The notes under the pieces were generated by a model. The model ran no database searches. It was not told the DNA's origin and worked only from the letters and a program-made list of their open reading frames with translations. Source: Patiriisocius sp047731265 (GTDB lineage Bacteria > Bacteroidota > Bacteroidia > Flavobacteriales > Flavobacteriaceae). From it: a stretch of DNA of 64,000 bases. Position numbers and translations under genes: made by a program. Within the stretch, counting starts at the first letter, position 1. The number at the start of each line of letters is the position of its first letter. The stretch lies in NCBI RefSeq assembly GCF_047731265.1, contig NZ_CP159835.1, positions 1 through 64,000 of the forward strand, read 5' to 3'. Positions 44,449 through 54,082 of this stretch are shown piece after piece.

Positions 44449-47400
44449 CTATTCTTTTGCAAGTTGCTTTATAACTTGTCCACTTTGAGTTGAAATCATA
44501 ATGAGATACGTGGCACTCTGTAAATTAGAAATATCGAGTATGAAAAGTGCATTCGCTTCTGCAACAGTATGTTGTTTTACCACCCTACCGCTAATATCAT
44601 AGATTGTAATCTCTTGTAAATTCACAAACTGCGGATTGCTGATGTTAATGACATCATTTGCAGGATTTGGATATAGAACAATCGTTTCTAGAGAATTTTC
44701 AGGGTTTGTATCTCCTAAAATATCATCCACATATACAATAAACTCACATTCAATTTCAAAACCGCTAACATCTACTGCCGTCAAGGTTACCACGTGATTT
44801 CCTTGTTCTAAAACAGTACCAGGATCTGGATCTTGCGAAGTACTCAAAGAAGAAGAACAATTATCTGTTGCCGTAGCCTCTCCAGTTTCAAAATAATCTG
44901 GAAGGATATAGGGCCCGTCAGACGTTACATATTGATTACCTGGACAAGTTAAATTAGGAGCTAAACTATCTACCACATTAACAAATGCAGCACAAGTATC
45001 TGCTACACCAGCAGCATTGTACACCGTAAATTCAATTTGAATAGGAGCACCAACGTCTTCACAGGTAAAACTATTTCTATTTATACTAAAACCATCAATA
45101 CAACGAACACCTGTGGAGCCTCCATCAAAAGCGATTGCTAGCACAGTAGCTGTTCCATCTTGTTGTAAAGGTAATGTCACATTCTGGCACACGGCATTGG
45201 GAGCAAATATACCCTCTTCAATAGTTACCATTGCTGTGCAGCTTGCTACATTTCCACCTTCATCAACTATTGTTATTATAATTTCATTTACCCCAACGTT
45301 ACTACAATCAAAAGTATCAACACTTATTTCTGTACTTACAATACTGCAATTATCAGACACTTCGACGGTGATATCATCCAAGGTGAGAGTAGCTAAATAA
45401 TCTTCATCTAAGTTGATACTAATGTTTTGACAAATAAGTACTGGAGGTGTTACATCTTGAACCGTAACTACCGCATTACAAGTAACTACATTACCCTGAC
45501 CATCTTCAATTGAAAACACTACTGTATTGTCACCAATATCACTACAGTCAAAGCTTGTTGTATCCAGTGATGTGGTTGCGTTTCCACAGTTATCACTACT
45601 TCCTAAATCTATATCTGAAGTTGCTATTGTAGCAAGTCCATTTTCATCTAATTGTACGGTTATACTTTGACAAATCGCGATAGGCAATTGGGTGTCTTCT
45701 ACGGTCACCACTGCAGTACAACTTGCTATATTTCCGTTGACATCTGTAACGGTAAGCGTAACGAGGTGATCACCAACCATAGAGCAGTCAAAGCTAGTTA
45801 CATCAATTTCGGCACTCGCAATACCACAATTATCGGTACTTCCTGCATCAATATCTGCCGCAGAAATTTCAGCTAGATTATTTGCGTCTAGAGCAATCGT
45901 TATATTTTGACAAATAACATTTGGAGCAAGCGCATCTTCAATAGTAACAATAGCATTGCAAACATTGGTCAATCCTGCGCTATCGGTCACCGTAAATAAT
46001 ACTGTATTCACCCCTATATCGTCACAGGTAAATGAATTAATATCAAGTTCCATAGAAACAATAGCACAATTATCGCTACTACCAGCGTCAATATCAAAAG
46101 AGGTCAATATTGCAGTACCCATTGAGTCTAACTGAAGTGTAACATTTTGACAAACAGCAGTAGGAGCCGTATCGTCTATAATATTCAAGTTGAAAGAACA
46201 AACAACTTCATTTGTCCCATCATTGGCAAAAATTTGTACTACCGTAACTCCCGAAAAAACTGGAGTACCAGGTATAGGAGTTTGACTCACCGTAAGTGTA
46301 GAACAGTTATCTGTAGCATTTACGTTAATACGATAATCTGGTATAACAAACGTGCAGTTTCCAGCAATCGTTTCAAATTGATCTGATAGGCAATCTAGCA
46401 TTGGCGGTGTGGTATCTAAAACAGTAATCGTGGTCGTACAGCTTTCTGAAAAAGCACCATCGTCTATCGTAATTACAACACTGGTAACACCAATTGAATA
46501 GGGTCCTACTGGGCTTAACGTCATCGTTGTAGACAAACCATCTGGATCAAAAGAACCTGCGTCAAAATCTGAAACAGTAGCTTCGCCTTCACAATTGGCA
46601 TTCGCCGAAACAATAACTGGTTGACAAATGGCTACTGGTGGTTGGTTACACGCAAACAATGGGTCTTCGACAATAACGGTCGCAGAACAAGTGCTACTAT
46701 TTCCATTAGAATCGACTACCGTTAAGACCACTGTATTTGCGCCTATATCCTCACAGGTAAAACTAGTTACATTTATAGATAATGAAGCGATTCCGCAAAA
46801 ATCATTGGAAGATGCACCTACATCACCTGCAGATATTGTTGCCATTCCTGAAGCATCTAAGGGTACACTAAAAGTTGTACAAACTGCATTTGGAGCTACT
46901 GAATCTTCTACTGTTAGTATAAAACTACAAGAACTTGTATTACCACCGTCATCTGCCGTTAAGGTTATCATAGTTGGACCTTCTCCCACTATGGAGCCAA
47001 CTGCTGGTGTTTGTGAAACCGTAACAGGACTACAAGTATCAAATGCATTTGCCAAACTACTATAATCTAATAATGTAAACATGCAACCTGCAGTGTTTAC
47101 TTGTTCTATTTGATTTGCTGGACAACTAATTGTAGGTGGAATAACATCATTTTGTAGTATTTGAAACGAACAGGAACCAATGTTCCCTACATTATCTTCA
47201 GCAAATATTGTTACTACTGTGTTTCCAGTAATTGTAGTTCCTGGAGCAGGATCTTGAGACAAGGCAAAAGGACCTGGGTAACAGGCATCTGTTACTGTTG
47301 CCATACCACTATAATCAGGAAGTAAGAATTGACAATTAACATCAAAATCTTCCATACGATCCAATGGGCAATTTACTAAAGGTGGTCTGTCATCGATCAC

Positions 47401-48231
47401 ATTAATAATAAAAATACAAGGCGTATTATTGGAACCATCTGTTGCTATCAAAGTTATAGCTGTAAATCCCAAACCAACTATGGTTCCTGCAAGAGGTGTC
47501 TGAGATACCATAGGATTCCCGCAGTTGTCACTCGCAGAGGCAAGACCAGAATAATCAGGAATGATAAAAACGCAATTTAAATCTGCACTCTCATCTCTAT
47601 CTTCAGGACATAAAATCGTAGGAGGTGTTATATCATTCGCAATCACCTGAAATGTACAAGCACCTGTATTACCTGCGTCGTCTGTTGCAAATAAGAAAAT
47701 GGTTGTTGTACCAGAAATAATTTCCCCTGGGGCAGGAGTTTGTGTAATAGGAATACTACCTGAACTACAAGCATCTGTTGCACTTGCAATTGCCGTATAG
47801 TCTGGAAGAACAAATTGGCAATTTGAGTCAAATATTTCAACTTGATCAATTGGACAAGTAAGCGTTGGAGACGTGGTATCTATAACGAGGATGTCAAAGG
47901 TACAATTTGCAATATTCGACCCATCGTTTGCTGTTAATGTAATCGTAAATAAACCCAATCCCCCCAGTGTTCCGGCGGATGGACTTTGTGTTATTGTTGG
48001 CGGTGCACAAGCATCTGTAACAACTGCTAATGAGCTATAATCTGGGAATATAAAAATGCAGGTTGGTGTTACAGTTTCTGTTTGATTCGGGGGGCAATCA
48101 ATGCTAATATTGCAGGCTTCAGTATCACTAGTTATTTTTTTTGACGCACTCAAAGAGGTCGCTTGTAAAACAAACGATGATAACAAAAATAATACTACAA
48201 GAAATGCATTAACCGTGTAGCTTTTTTTCAT
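44449..48231 (-). CDS. Giant secreted HYR-repeat protein with type IX sorting domain
   Basis: A 1260-residue exported protein. The signal peptide (about 1-25) is followed by 14 tandem beta-sandwich repeats of about 80 residues. Eight are HYR-type (for example TPPTILCPEDRDESADLNC, with DNC and ATDxxGN motifs). Six are a related type (PNAVCQNVTLPLQQDG, SSDNCG, FDCSxVG, VTVED). The C-terminal type IX secretion sorting domain (about 1180-1260) begins ETIVLYPNPANDVINIS and ends YLIMISTQSGQVIKQLAKE. Conserved Cys pairs occur in each repeat. It is probably a cell-surface or released adhesin-like protein. Confidence 0.92.
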   Translation of the reverse strand: MKKSYTVNAFLVVLFLLSSFVLQATSLSASKKITSDTEACNISIDCPPNQTETVTPTCIFIFPDYSSLAVVTDACAPPTITQSPSAGTLGGLGLFTITLTANDGSNIANCTFDILVIDTTSPTLTCPIDQVEIFDSNCQFVLPDYTAIASATDACSSGSIPITQTPAPGEIISGTTTIFLFATDDAGNTGACTFQVIANDITPPTILCPEDRDESADLNCVFIIPDYSGLASASDNCGNPMVSQTPLAGTIVGLGFTAITLIATDGSNNTPCIFIINVIDDRPPLVNCPLDRMEDFDVNCQFLLPDYSGMATVTDACYPGPFALSQDPAPGTTITGNTVVTIFAEDNVGNIGSCSFQILQNDVIPPTISCPANQIEQVNTAGCMFTLLDYSSLANAFDTCSPVTVSQTPAVGSIVGEGPTMITLTADDGGNTSSCSFILTVEDSVAPNAVCTTFSVPLDASGMATISAGDVGASSNDFCGIASLSINVTSFTCEDIGANTVVLTVVDSNGNSSTCSATVIVEDPLFACNQPPVAICQPVIVSANANCEGEATVSDFDAGSFDPDGLSTTMTLSPVGPYSIGVTSVVITIDDGAFSESCTTTITVLDTTPPMLDCLSDQFETIAGNCTFVIPDYRINVNATDNCSTLTVSQTPIPGTPVFSGVTVVQIFANDGTNEVVCSFNLNIIDDTAPTAVCQNVTLQLDSMGTAILTSFDIDAGSSDNCAIVSMELDINSFTCDDIGVNTVLFTVTDSAGLTNVCNAIVTIEDALAPNVICQNITIALDANNLAEISAADIDAGSTDNCGIASAEIDVTSFDCSMVGDHLVTLTVTDVNGNIASCTAVVTVEDTQLPIAICQSITVQLDENGLATIATSDIDLGSSDNCGNATTSLDTTSFDCSDIGDNTVVFSIEDGQGNVVTCNAVVTVQDVTPPVLICQNISINLDEDYLATLTLDDITVEVSDNCSIVSTEISVDTFDCSNVGVNEIIITIVDEGGNVASCTAMVTIEEGIFAPNAVCQNVTLPLQQDGTATVLAIAFDGGSTGVRCIDGFSINRNSFTCEDVGAPIQIEFTVYNAAGVADTCAAFVNVVDSLAPNLTCPGNQYVTSDGPYILPDYFETGEATATDNCSSSLSTSQDPDPGTVLEQGNHVVTLTAVDVSGFEIECEFIVYVDDILGDTNPENSLETIVLYPNPANDVINISNPQFVNLQEITIYDISGRVVKQHTVAEANALFILDISNLQSATYLIMISTQSGQVIKQLAKE

Positions 48232-48356
48232 TTGGAAAATTTTAGTTGATTAAAGACGAAACAAGATAAACTAAAAATTCCATTAAATACACAAAAATCC
48301 GATTAAAAACAGGTATTAATTCATATAGCTACTTTTATCACTAAAGGCAGGGAACT

Positions 48357-49568
48357 TTATTTCCCGTCTACATAGTCCTGGAGGTACTTAAAACGTTCGG
48401 TTAAGTCGCCTTCTTTTGTAGTAATTTTAGCCCGTTTCAAAATACCGCGCTCATCCTTATTAAAAAACGCTGGAATAACGTTTTCTAGAAACATTTCGCC
48501 AAAACCTTCGCTTGCATCCTTTGGTAATTCGCAAGGAAGATTATCTACCGCCATAATGGTAATTGCATTTTTAGCATCCATGGCCACTTCAGATTCGGTA
48601 ATAGGGTCATAACCATAAAATGGATCTTCAATGGTAGAAGGTTTTATAGTAGCTGCTACTGGGCCGTCAATATCACAAGAAATATCAGCGATTAAATTAA
48701 TGCTGAATGCACGTTTTTTTGCATCTTCTCTTGTAAATAAATAGGGTGCATTATTTCCATAGAAATGGCCCGCTATAAAATAATCTGTTGCTGCTGCGTA
48801 GGGCATAAAATTACTTTCGTAGTCAGAAGGGTCTTTATAAAAGGCAAACTTGTCCCCCACCTTGCCATCTTTGCGTTTGTTATATTCCATTACATCTGCC
48901 ATTACATAGACAGGTTCACTAAATGTTGACGTTAAATACAAGGCATCGCTTACAACTTTTATTTTTAAATGATCCAAAATTTCTCTTGCACCTTTTGCTA
49001 CTTTTCCAGTTCCCGTTAGTAATATTTTAATTGGCGGAACCGTGATTTTATCCAGTTCCTCTTTTACCGCATCCAGATCTGCAAGGTGCTCTACTTTAGG
49101 AAGTTTAAAGAGATTGTCTCTTATTCCTAAGGCTCTAAACCCATTATAAGCACCCACCAACCCGGCATACCTTCCAAACCCAATGAGTCTTGATCCATTT
49201 TGCTTTACGATGGTTTCATGATCATACATTTCTATATTTCGTTCTAGCATAGCCAATAGCAATGTGCGATTGTAAGGCTGTTTCTTTATCGTATGAGAAA
49301 AGTAAAAGTATTTTTTATTCGGAATTAAAAACTCTACAGGAACCTCTTTAACCCCTAGCATTACCCCTGCTTCGCTTATATCCTCCGTAACTTCAAAACC
49401 TTGTTCGCGGTATGCAGCATCTGAAAACACTCTCACATCGCTAGACTCGACAATAAAACGCGCCTCTGGAAAAATATCTTGTGCCTCTTTTAATTTCTTA
49501 GGAGAGAAAACAACACGACGATCTGGCGGATTTTTACGCTCTTTTATGATAGCAAAAGTAATAGACAT
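48357..49568 (-). CDS. NAD(P)-dependent oxidoreductase of the AlaDH/saccharopine dehydrogenase fold
   Basis: A 403-residue protein. The N-terminal AlaDH/PNT domain has IIKERKNPPDRRVVFSPKKL and FYFSHTIKKQPYN, the latter like lysine-forming saccharopine dehydrogenase. A Rossmann glycine motif is ILLTGTGKVAKGAREIL (about 182-198). DISCDIDGPVAATIKPSTIEDPFYGYDP is diagnostic of this group. The precise reaction is not established; it may be a LYS1-like enzyme. Reads from a leftward -7 box at 49600-49607. Confidence 0.82.
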   Translation of the reverse strand: MSITFAIIKERKNPPDRRVVFSPKKLKEAQDIFPEARFIVESSDVRVFSDAAYREQGFEVTEDISEAGVMLGVKEVPVEFLIPNKKYFYFSHTIKKQPYNRTLLLAMLERNIEMYDHETIVKQNGSRLIGFGRYAGLVGAYNGFRALGIRDNLFKLPKVEHLADLDAVKEELDKITVPPIKILLTGTGKVAKGAREILDHLKIKVVSDALYLTSTFSEPVYVMADVMEYNKRKDGKVGDKFAFYKDPSDYESNFMPYAAATDYFIAGHFYGNNAPYLFTREDAKKRAFSINLIADISCDIDGPVAATIKPSTIEDPFYGYDPITESEVAMDAKNAITIMAVDNLPCELPKDASEGFGEMFLENVIPAFFNKDERGILKRAKITTKEGDLTERFKYLQDYVDGK

Positions 49569-49599
49569 TTGGTATGGATTTTGTATGTTTATTGAAGAT

Positions 49600-49607
49600 C
49601 AAAGATA
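49600..49607 (-). promoter_or_regulatory. -7 box of the dehydrogenase gene
   Basis: CAAAGATA on the plus strand is TATCTTTG on the minus, a perfect box 31 bases before the ATG at 49568. It forms an exact inverted repeat with the rightward box at 49620-49627. Confidence 0.55.
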
Positions 49608-49619
49608 GTAGTTTTAATG

Positions 49620-49627
49620 TATCTTTG
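49620..49627 (+). promoter_or_regulatory. Rightward -7 box upstream of tmRNA
   Basis: TATCTTTG, the mirror of the leftward box. It would give a 5' extension of about 190 bases before mature tmRNA at 49828; no gene lies between. Confidence 0.45.
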
Positions 49628-49827
49628 TCATCCGAAATTTAGTATTAGGTATTCCGTAATGAGTATTAAATATTTTGATTCTGGAGTTTTAAAATTTTTA
49701 CTCTAAAATTTGTCAGAGTGACTAAACATCGCCCTAACCATAGTGAAATGAGAAATAATTGTTCTTTGAATTTTACTTTTTAGAAATAGAGTATTGAATT
49801 TCGTTTTTCTAATTTCTAATTTAAAAC

Positions 49828-50226
49828 GGGGCCGACTGGTTTTGACAGCGGGTCTTGTAGTACGGTAAGCATGTAGAGCGCTGGAAAACAGCTCTTAAAT
49901 CTCATTTTTCACACTTTTTAAACGGCGAGAATAACTACGCCCTAGCTGCATAATCCGAATCATAGTAGGATTACGCCTCGGTCTACAAGGTAGACAAGCA
50001 GGAAGTCACTCAAACACCTTGGTTTACGGTTTTTGATATAGTGACTTCGTAAAAGTAAACCTATCGGGAATAGTGTCTAGATGTTCCTGAGAAATCTAAT
50101 TTAGAATAAGGGGTGCGTTGGTAGTTTTTGACCGGCAAGTCCACGAAAATTTAAATAAAAACTAAACATGTAGAAAGCTGTAATACAGCACGTTTGGACG
50201 AGGGTTCGAATCCCTCCGGCTCCACA
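49828..50226 (+). ncRNA. ssrA: Transfer-messenger RNA
   Basis: tmRNA releases stalled ribosomes and tags the nascent protein for degradation. The 5' end GGGGCCGACTGGTTTTGAC and the 3' end with T arm GGGTTCGAATCCC and CCTCCGGCTCC form the acceptor stem (GGGGCCG with CGGCTCC). The tag frame at 49924-49953 reads GENNYALAA then TAA, with GGC as resume codon, the usual Bacteroidota tag. CCA is not fully encoded (ACA follows the stem), so it is added after transcription. Four pseudoknot regions fill the middle. Confidence 0.97.
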
Positions 50227-50229
50227 TTT

Positions 50230-50268
50230 AACCCTGTGATAATAGTGTATCACAGGGTTTATTTTTTT
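50230..50268 (+). terminator. Intrinsic terminator of tmRNA
   Basis: AACCCTGTGATA (50230-50241) and TATCACAGGGTT (50248-50259): a 12-base perfect stem with a 6-base loop, followed by TATTTTTTT. Confidence 0.92.
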
Positions 50269-50497
50269 GGGTGTCATTTTAGGTGTAAGTACTGCTTCTT
50301 TTAAACCGTTTTACTTCCTAATAATTTAACCTATAAAACTTGTCTCTCTCACCAAACAACTTCAAAAAAAAACAAGGGGGCGGGGGTATCATCTGTACCC
50401 TACCGTTCCCCCGCTTTTTGGAATTAAAAACAGATTTATTCTTTGTATGTTTGAAGCTGGCTTAATTAGAATTCAATACTCCTAAAACATACTAAAA

Positions 50498-51382
50498 ATA
50501 AAAAAAACGGTATTATTTTTTTTACTAATCATTATTGCTTTAACAAGCTGCAATAATAAGATTTCAGATGCAGAAAATGTAATAATTAAAAATGACTTAA
50601 CAGAAACCAATTTAAAAGGCAATGTTAAATCTATTAATTTAATCCAGTTTGAAGGTGTAGAAAAGTTTGGAGATGTTGAGAAAGTAAAGAGAATTTCATT
50701 AGATTCTGATGATACTTATGAAACTAAAACTTTTTATAATAAAAATGGCTTTATGTCTAAACTAGTTAAACTTGATTTGTCAGATAGTGTAATAAAACGT
50801 GAAAGTTACACATATGACATTAATAACAACAAACTAGAAGAAATTACCTATTATTCTAATAATACAGTAAATTATAAAAGGATATTCAAATATGATTCAT
50901 TAAATAATTTAGTAGAGCGTGACACCTATAATTCAGAGGATAGTTTGAGTTATAAGTCAAAATACGAAATTGATGAGGATAATAATAATCTCTTAATATC
51001 TGATTATCATTCAGATGGTGTTCTTAACAGAAAAAGACATAAAATTTATGACTCGATTGGCAATATGATTGCATTTAATATATTCGACGCAAAAGGAAAG
51101 TTAGAACATAAGTATACAAGTAAATTTGATTCACTTAGCAGAAAAGTTCACTCTACTAATAGTTAAAATTATGGCGAATATATTTCAAAATACAACTACA
51201 CTTATGATAATAAAGGTAATGTAATCGCGGAACAATATTATTTTATTGACAACAAGTATGGGGCAAATTCAAATAGCTATACGGTTTTTGAATATAAATA
51301 TGACACAATAGGTAATTGGACACAAAGATTAGAAAAAGATATTAATCAAATAGTTGAGAGAAATATAGAATACTATAAATAA
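50498..51382 (+). pseudogene. YD-repeat-like lipoprotein gene with lost start and one in-frame TAA
   Basis: One reading frame runs from ATA at 50498 (I-K-K-T-V-L-F-F..., where a start would be) through a lipoprotein signal ending LTSC, to TAA at 51164-51166, and goes on in the same frame for 71 codons to TAA at 51380. The body has YD/RHS-like repeats (YTYDINNNKLEEITYYSN, KYDSLNNLVERDTYNS, YNYTYDNKGNVIAEQYY). No insertion or deletion is evident. The first usable start is ATG 50753. It is probably broken by start loss plus one nonsense change. Confidence 0.72.
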
Positions 51383-51513
51383 AATTATACAACAATTTTA
51401 AAGTACTGTTGTTTAAGTAATTACAGTAAAATACAGAGAGGCTTTCAAAAATATAGCTCATTTGCGGAGCACCAAACAAGACCGAAGCAGACCAACAAAC
51501 AGCTTGCAATAAA

Positions 51514-51540
51514 TAAAGAAACGTACTTGGGGTTTCTTTA
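51514..51540. terminator. Possible hairpin
   Basis: TAAAGAAAC (51514-51522) pairs with GTTTCTTTA (51532-51540), loop of 9 bases. No long T run. It could end the broken YD gene transcript. Confidence 0.35.
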
Positions 51541-51657
51541 ATGCGGAATACCGTAATTAATAATCTATCAGAATTATTAGCTTTGAATCTGATAATTATC
51601 ATTACTTTCCTAAAGGTATTATATTAATTTTGATGTTCTCCTATACTACGTGTCATA

Positions 51658-51686
51658 TTGGAAACCACTTTACTGATTTACTTTTG
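51658..51686 (+). promoter_or_regulatory. Promoter of the 51717 lipoprotein gene
   Basis: TTG (51658-51660), 18 bases, TACTTTTG (51679-51686): a complete Bacteroidota promoter 30 bases before the ATG. Confidence 0.65.
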
Positions 51687-51716
51687 TGGTATTATAGATT
51701 ATAAATTGAGTAGAAA

Positions 51717-52013
51717 ATGAAAAAAGTAATTTTATCGGCAATATTATTCATTGTAATGGCAATTACAATCACTTGCTCAAATATAACCAATATAGGAGAA
51801 TATGAAGTAGAAGGCGCAAACACCTATGAAACTTTTATCCTCAAACCCGACAACCAATTATATTCAAAAGCAAGGGGATATATAGGTCACTGGGACGTAA
51901 AAGATAACATACTCACTTTTACATACTTAACTGGACATATGAACAAATGGAACAATAACAATGGAACTTGGGAAAATATAGGAAGCCCTCACGTAAAACT
52001 TAAGAAAAAATAG
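51717..52013 (+). CDS. Small hypothetical lipoprotein
   Basis: A 98-residue protein with a lipoprotein-like signal (MKKVILSAILFIVMAITITC) and a small beta-rich domain (YIGHWDVKDNILTFTYLTG). The pattern recalls lipocalin-like or copper-resistance-type small domains, but I assign no family. It has a strong promoter and is the only apparently intact gene between tmRNA and 52452. Confidence 0.65.
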   Translation: MKKVILSAILFIVMAITITCSNITNIGEYEVEGANTYETFILKPDNQLYSKARGYIGHWDVKDNILTFTYLTGHMNKWNNNNGTWENIGSPHVKLKKK

Positions 52014-52017
52014 ACTT

Positions 52018-52150
52018 TTGCTAAAAATACTGTGTAATAGTCGATTTTGTTTAGCATTTACAGGATGTGGAAAAGATAAAAATGAGAAGTAAATTACAAT
52101 TGAATTTTTATTTTGCTCCTGAACCAACGGGAACAATAGTAATAAACTAA
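52018..52150 (+). pseudogene. Remnant of a lipoprotein gene
   Basis: A 24-codon frame from TTG 52018 contains a lipoprotein cleavage region, LAFTGCGKDKNEK, and then a stop at 52090-52092. The next +1 frame reads FYFAPEPTGTIVIN to about 52149. It looks like the two ends of a decayed small lipoprotein gene. Short, so low certainty. Confidence 0.3.
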
Positions 52151-52451
52151 TCCTCTTTGCTCAGTTGTTCATACCTATTACATAGCAAGAACTTTTTAAA
52201 AGTTTAGAATAGAATTTAAAACAATAATAAATTAATAAAATTTACAGCGGAAAAAAGAGCCGCTGGTTGCCAACACCATATAAGATTAATTAATGTGTTT
52301 AGCCATAAATAATCCACGAAGTAGATAAATTATTTATCAATGTGTAGTTGTGAAATTAAGTCACGTGATATCAAAGTTAATGAAATAACACGAACATCTT
52401 TAAAGGAAAACCGGGAAGAATGAAGATGAACTTAAAAATACGCATAGACCC
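52151..52451. other. 301-base AT-rich gap
   Basis: No gene recognised. Contains GCCGCTGGTTGCCAACACC near 52260, a GTTGCCAACAC-like word met in flavobacterial intergenic repeats; no stable partner was seen. Confidence 0.3.
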
Positions 52452-52907
52452 CTAGACCTCCAAAACAGAAGAACGCTCTAGTACCTCTTCAAAAACCCGT
52501 GTAATATCCATTACATTGGCCACACCATCCAGCGCGCACAAATAAGAAATTACACCACTCAAGCCTTCGTATAGCATTTCAGTATTTTTTGGAGTTTTTA
52601 TCGCGGAGTTGTTTTTATGCAGTGGTACTTGGTAGCCGCAAGATTGTAAAAAGATACGTTCAATGTGCAGTAGTTCTGAAGGGAGGTAGCCGTTTATTTT
52701 TCTGCCCATTATCTCATGAACCTTACCCACGTAGTTGAGCTCTAAAGAACCATGGCTGTCACTAAAGTGCTTCCAAGCATCTTTATGATCTGCAATATTT
52801 CCTGCAGCGCATTGTTTACAGCATTCAGGATTTAAGGTTTGCTCGTTAAACGCAGTATACAGCTTTGAAAGTGCCCGCTCTAATCTTATGGGAAATGAAT
52901 TTTGCAT
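52452..52907 (-). CDS. Conserved CCxxC protein of Flavobacteriaceae
   Basis: A 151-residue soluble protein. LNPECCKQCAAGNI (about 26-39) has a CCxxC motif that could bind metal or an Fe-S cluster. LELNYVGKVHEIMGRKINGY and FLQSCGYQVPLH follow. Homologues are commonly, and I think wrongly, annotated as Na(+)-translocating NADH-quinone reductase subunit F; there is no flavin or ferredoxin domain. The gene is intact amid decayed neighbours. Confidence 0.75.
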   Translation of the reverse strand: MQNSFPIRLERALSKLYTAFNEQTLNPECCKQCAAGNIADHKDAWKHFSDSHGSLELNYVGKVHEIMGRKINGYLPSELLHIERIFLQSCGYQVPLHKNNSAIKTPKNTEMLYEGLSGVISYLCALDGVANVMDITRVFEEVLERSSVLEV

Positions 52908-53063
52908 AGCTAAAGTTATGAAAAAGTTTTCAGTAGCAGTAGCCGTTGGTAGATTTTTTTTTGTTAAAACTTAAATGTTGCTAATAAAAAAATCCAACTC
53001 TACGGGTCTTATGAAGCTGGCATATTTATAACTATTTATTTCTAATAGCGTCATTTATAACTT

Positions 53064-53100
53064 AAAAAAAAAAACTCAACTCGCAATGTCTAGTTGCAAG
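53064..53100 (-). terminator. Possible terminator downstream of carbonic anhydrase
   Basis: On the minus strand CTTGCAA (53100-53094) and TTGCGAG (53086-53080) form a 7-base stem with a G-T pair, then a run of 11 T after five bases. It lies 134 bases beyond the carbonic anhydrase stop. Confidence 0.45.
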
Positions 53101-53233
53101 GATCCAAAACCCAAAACGTCTCATCAAACACCGATTAAGATTTAAAATTTCTATTTTCATTACCCAACTCCCATCACAAAATTCCGATTTCGTTTTTCAA
53201 ATCTCTACATTAGTTTTCATATTTCTACTTTCG

Positions 53234-53866
53234 TTAACTATAAAACTCAACGCGTCCCTCTTCAATATGATACATACCTCCAACGATGGTAATATCTCCG
53301 TTTTCTTCCATTTCTTTTAGAATAGGGCTTAGATATTTTATATTTTGGATCGTCAGCTCCACATTTTTCGCAGCAACTTCGTTTACAAAATCTAAATTTC
53401 TTGACGTACGTTCGCTTTCTTCTTGAGGTTCTTTTACCGCTCTAACTGCTGGTTCAATTTTATGAAGCAAACCCGTAAGATTTCCCATTTTTGCGTGGTC
53501 GCAAGCCCCTTTTACCGCTCCACAAGCAGTGTGCGCTAAAACCATTAATACCTTGGTACCCGCCAATTTACAAGCAAATTCCATGCTTCCTAAAATGTCA
53601 TCGTTCACAAAATTACCCGCAATACGAATACTAAAAAGATCACCAATTCCTTGGTCAAAAATTAGCTCTGCAGACACTCTAGAATCTATACAATGCAATA
53701 CTGTGGCAAAAGGAAATTGCCCTTTACTGGTATCCAAAACCTGATTTAACAAATCTCTTTTATGCGGGCTGTTGTTTAAAAAACGCTTGTTTCCTTCTTT
53801 CAATTCGTTTAGTGCGTCAGAAGGAGACATTGCAGCTTGTGTGTCTCTAGTTTGTGCTTTTACCAT
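53234..53866 (-). CDS. Beta-class carbonic anhydrase
   Basis: A 210-residue zinc enzyme that interconverts CO2 and bicarbonate. The zinc ligands and catalytic dyad are visible: Cys59, Asp61 and Arg63 in HCIDSRVSAE; His112 and Cys115 in LAHTACGAVKG. The GIGDLFSIRIAGN segment is canonical. The N-terminus has no signal peptide, so it is cytoplasmic. The downstream sequence to 53040 is non-coding. Confidence 0.95.
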   Translation of the reverse strand: MVKAQTRDTQAAMSPSDALNELKEGNKRFLNNSPHKRDLLNQVLDTSKGQFPFATVLHCIDSRVSAELIFDQGIGDLFSIRIAGNFVNDDILGSMEFACKLAGTKVLMVLAHTACGAVKGACDHAKMGNLTGLLHKIEPAVRAVKEPQEESERTSRNLDFVNEVAAKNVELTIQNIKYLSPILKEMEENGDITIVGGMYHIEEGRVEFYS

Positions 53867-54082
53867 GGGTGTCTTTTTAAATTATCACTTTGCCCTAAAA
53901 ATATTCTATCCCAAGGGAATACGCCAATCTAAATGAATAAATTTTTAATAAAAAGTTAAAACAGTTAATTTAGTTTTAAACATCAAGCGCGTTTTATACT
54001 TTTCTATTCAAATTGAAGAAGGGCTATGCAAAATGATCAACCACAAAACATTGACTCCTTACCGGCATCGCTAATCACTAAA

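Noticed and set aside
50753..51166. 137-codon ORF as an intact gene
   Set aside because: The same frame continues upstream through a lipoprotein signal and downstream past a TAA, so it is the middle of a broken gene.
51342..51602. 86-codon leftward frame
   Set aside because: Overlaps the end of the YD pseudogene and has no family-like composition or promoter.
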